NCBI GenBank assembly: GCA_014773175.1
Contig: VXCM01003434.1
Span: 30,088 to 94,087 of the forward strand
Length of the DNA: 64,000 nucleotides
Direction of reading: 5' to 3'
DNA from: Lucifuga dentata
Lineage: Eukaryota; Chordata; Actinopteri; Ophidiiformes; Bythitidae
The notes below the pieces were generated by a model. That model worked only from the letters and a program-made list of their open reading frames with translations, was not told the DNA's origin and did not search any database. Each line of letters begins with the position of its first letter. Position 1 is the stretch's first letter. This document shows positions 63,100-64,000 of the stretch, piece by piece. Made by a program: the position numbers and the translations under genes.

Positions 63100-63345
63100 C
63101 TAGACCAAAACAACAGAGACAAACCTGTAACTTTCAAATGTGTTAGTTATTGATCAATCTATTAATTATTGACTGGTTGAGTCTATGAAACATCAAATAC
63201 TTTGGAGCCCATTGCTGCTTCCCTTAGCCTGAGTGCTGCAGGGAAACTGCTGCTTTTGTCTTTTCAGTAAAGCCAAATATATTCAAAGATATGAAATTCA
63301 AAACTTTAATTGTCCTCATTTCAGAAGCTGTAACCACTAAATACT

Positions 63346-64000
63346 TACAGTGCTGTGAACAAGTATTCCATCGCCTCCTGATTTCTTCTATTTTTTTTAT
63401 GCAATTGTTCCAAATCTTCAAACAAAATTTAACATAAAACAAAGGCAACCTGAATAAACATATATAGTTTTTAAATAATTTTATTTATTGAAGTAAAATA
63501 GTTATCCAACACCTATATCATCATGTGAAAAAGTAACAACCCCCTAAACTCAATAACTGGTTGTTCCACATTTAGCAGCAACAATAATTCCAGATCATCT
63601 CTGACATCACTGTGTGGAGTTTAGTTCCTCTTCTTTACTAAACTGCTTTAATTCAGCCACATTGGAGGTTTTCCAGCATGAATGACCTGTTTAAGGTCCT
63701 GCAGCATCTCAATGGGGTTCAGGTCAGGACTTGGACTTGGACACTCCAAAACCTTCATGTTGTTCCTTCTGATCCATTCAGAGGTGAACTTGCTCTGATG
63801 CTTTGNCTCCAAAACCTTCATGTTGTTCCTTCTGATCCATTCAGAGGTGAACTTGCTCTGATGCTTTGGATCATCATCTTGCTGCAGAACCCAGTTTGAG
63901 CTTCAAATCACAGACTGATGACCTGACGTTCTCCTCCAGGATTCTCTGCTAGAGAGCAGAATTCATGTTTCCTCAATTATGATGAGTCGTCCAGGTCCTG
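63346..64000 (-). mobile_element. Tc1-like DNA transposon remnant, 3' part of transposase
   Basis: On the minus strand the frame reads LQQDDDPKHQSKFTSEWI, then KVLECPSPSPDLNPIEML. QDxDPKH and SPDLNPIE are the last two catalytic blocks of Tc1 transposases. The terminus TACAGTGCTGTGAACAAGTA at 63346 fits a Tc1 inverted repeat at a TA. Stops are present; the element continues beyond the right edge and holds the assembly duplicate at 63744-63868. Confidence 0.75.
63744..63868. repeat. Contig-overlap duplication at N 63806
   Basis: Identical 62-base copies 63744-63805 and 63807-63868. Confidence 0.92.

Noticed and set aside
17103..63099. Alternative identity as A2M, C3/C4/C5 or a TEP protein
   Set aside because: A2M and complement proteins lack a GPI-type end and the RRRR site before MG8, and complement C3/C4/C5 carry an anaphylatoxin domain and a C345C/netrin domain that are absent here. 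The C-terminal Cys cluster and DYYEPRR fit CD109.
1..64000. CRISPR arrays, bacterial operons, phage genes, tRNA or rRNA genes
   Set aside because: Regularly spaced repeats with unique spacers are absent, no cloverleaf with A/B boxes was recognised, and the exon-intron structure shows this is a vertebrate genome.

Overview
The window is vertebrate genomic DNA, almost certainly from a teleost fish. One conserved gene is split into many small GT-AG exons. The introns and flanks are packed with fish-type repeats: an RTE/Rex3-like LINE end, a LINE whose tail reads GGACCCCAGGAAGA...GGGGATCCTAATAAA, a Tc1-like transposase remnant, a Penelope-like GIY-YIG tail, Harbinger-like MADF fragments, hAT- and pogo-like miniature elements, and many microsatellites. 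There is no bacterial or viral gene content, no CRISPR array, and I saw no tRNA or rRNA gene. The species cannot be named from the sequence alone.

The gene is CD109, a GPI-anchored thioester protein of the alpha-2-macroglobulin/complement C3 family, on the minus strand. I traced 25 consecutive coding exons from 63099 down to the stop codon at 17103-17105. They sum to 3519 bases (1172 codons plus stop), and every exon phase agrees across every junction. The 5' end of the gene, about 290 residues judging from human CD109 as I remember it, lies beyond the right edge. Visible landmarks are the bait-region domain, a short divergent bait segment, the CGEQ thioester (35255-35266), the His expected to act on the thioester (30174-30176), an RRRR furin-type site (21811-21822), a C-terminal Cys cluster and a hydrophobic GPI-signal tail. 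Residue numbers below count from the first residue encoded in this window.

Layout. 1-17100 is downstream of CD109 and holds repeats only: a TAGC-rich element, a long CA tract, a Penelope-like insertion with 12-bp target duplications, nested DNA transposons, a MADF fragment and a degenerate LINE. 17103-63099 is CD109, whose introns hold many copies of a TTAA-flanked foldback element, a truncated LTR retrotransposon, a triple nested insertion at 52861-54696, and an unassigned plus-strand candidate last exon at 55400-55528. A 1.9-kb TAGG/CAGG array occupies 58073-59944. 63346-64000 is a Tc1-like remnant.

The assembly itself carries a clear signature. All 19 single N characters sit either between two copies of the same 61-79 base sequence (13 cases) or inside a low-complexity run (6 cases). 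These look like unmerged contig overlaps rather than biology. Two of them duplicate part of a CD109 exon (at 20902 and 30077) and could mislead automated gene models.
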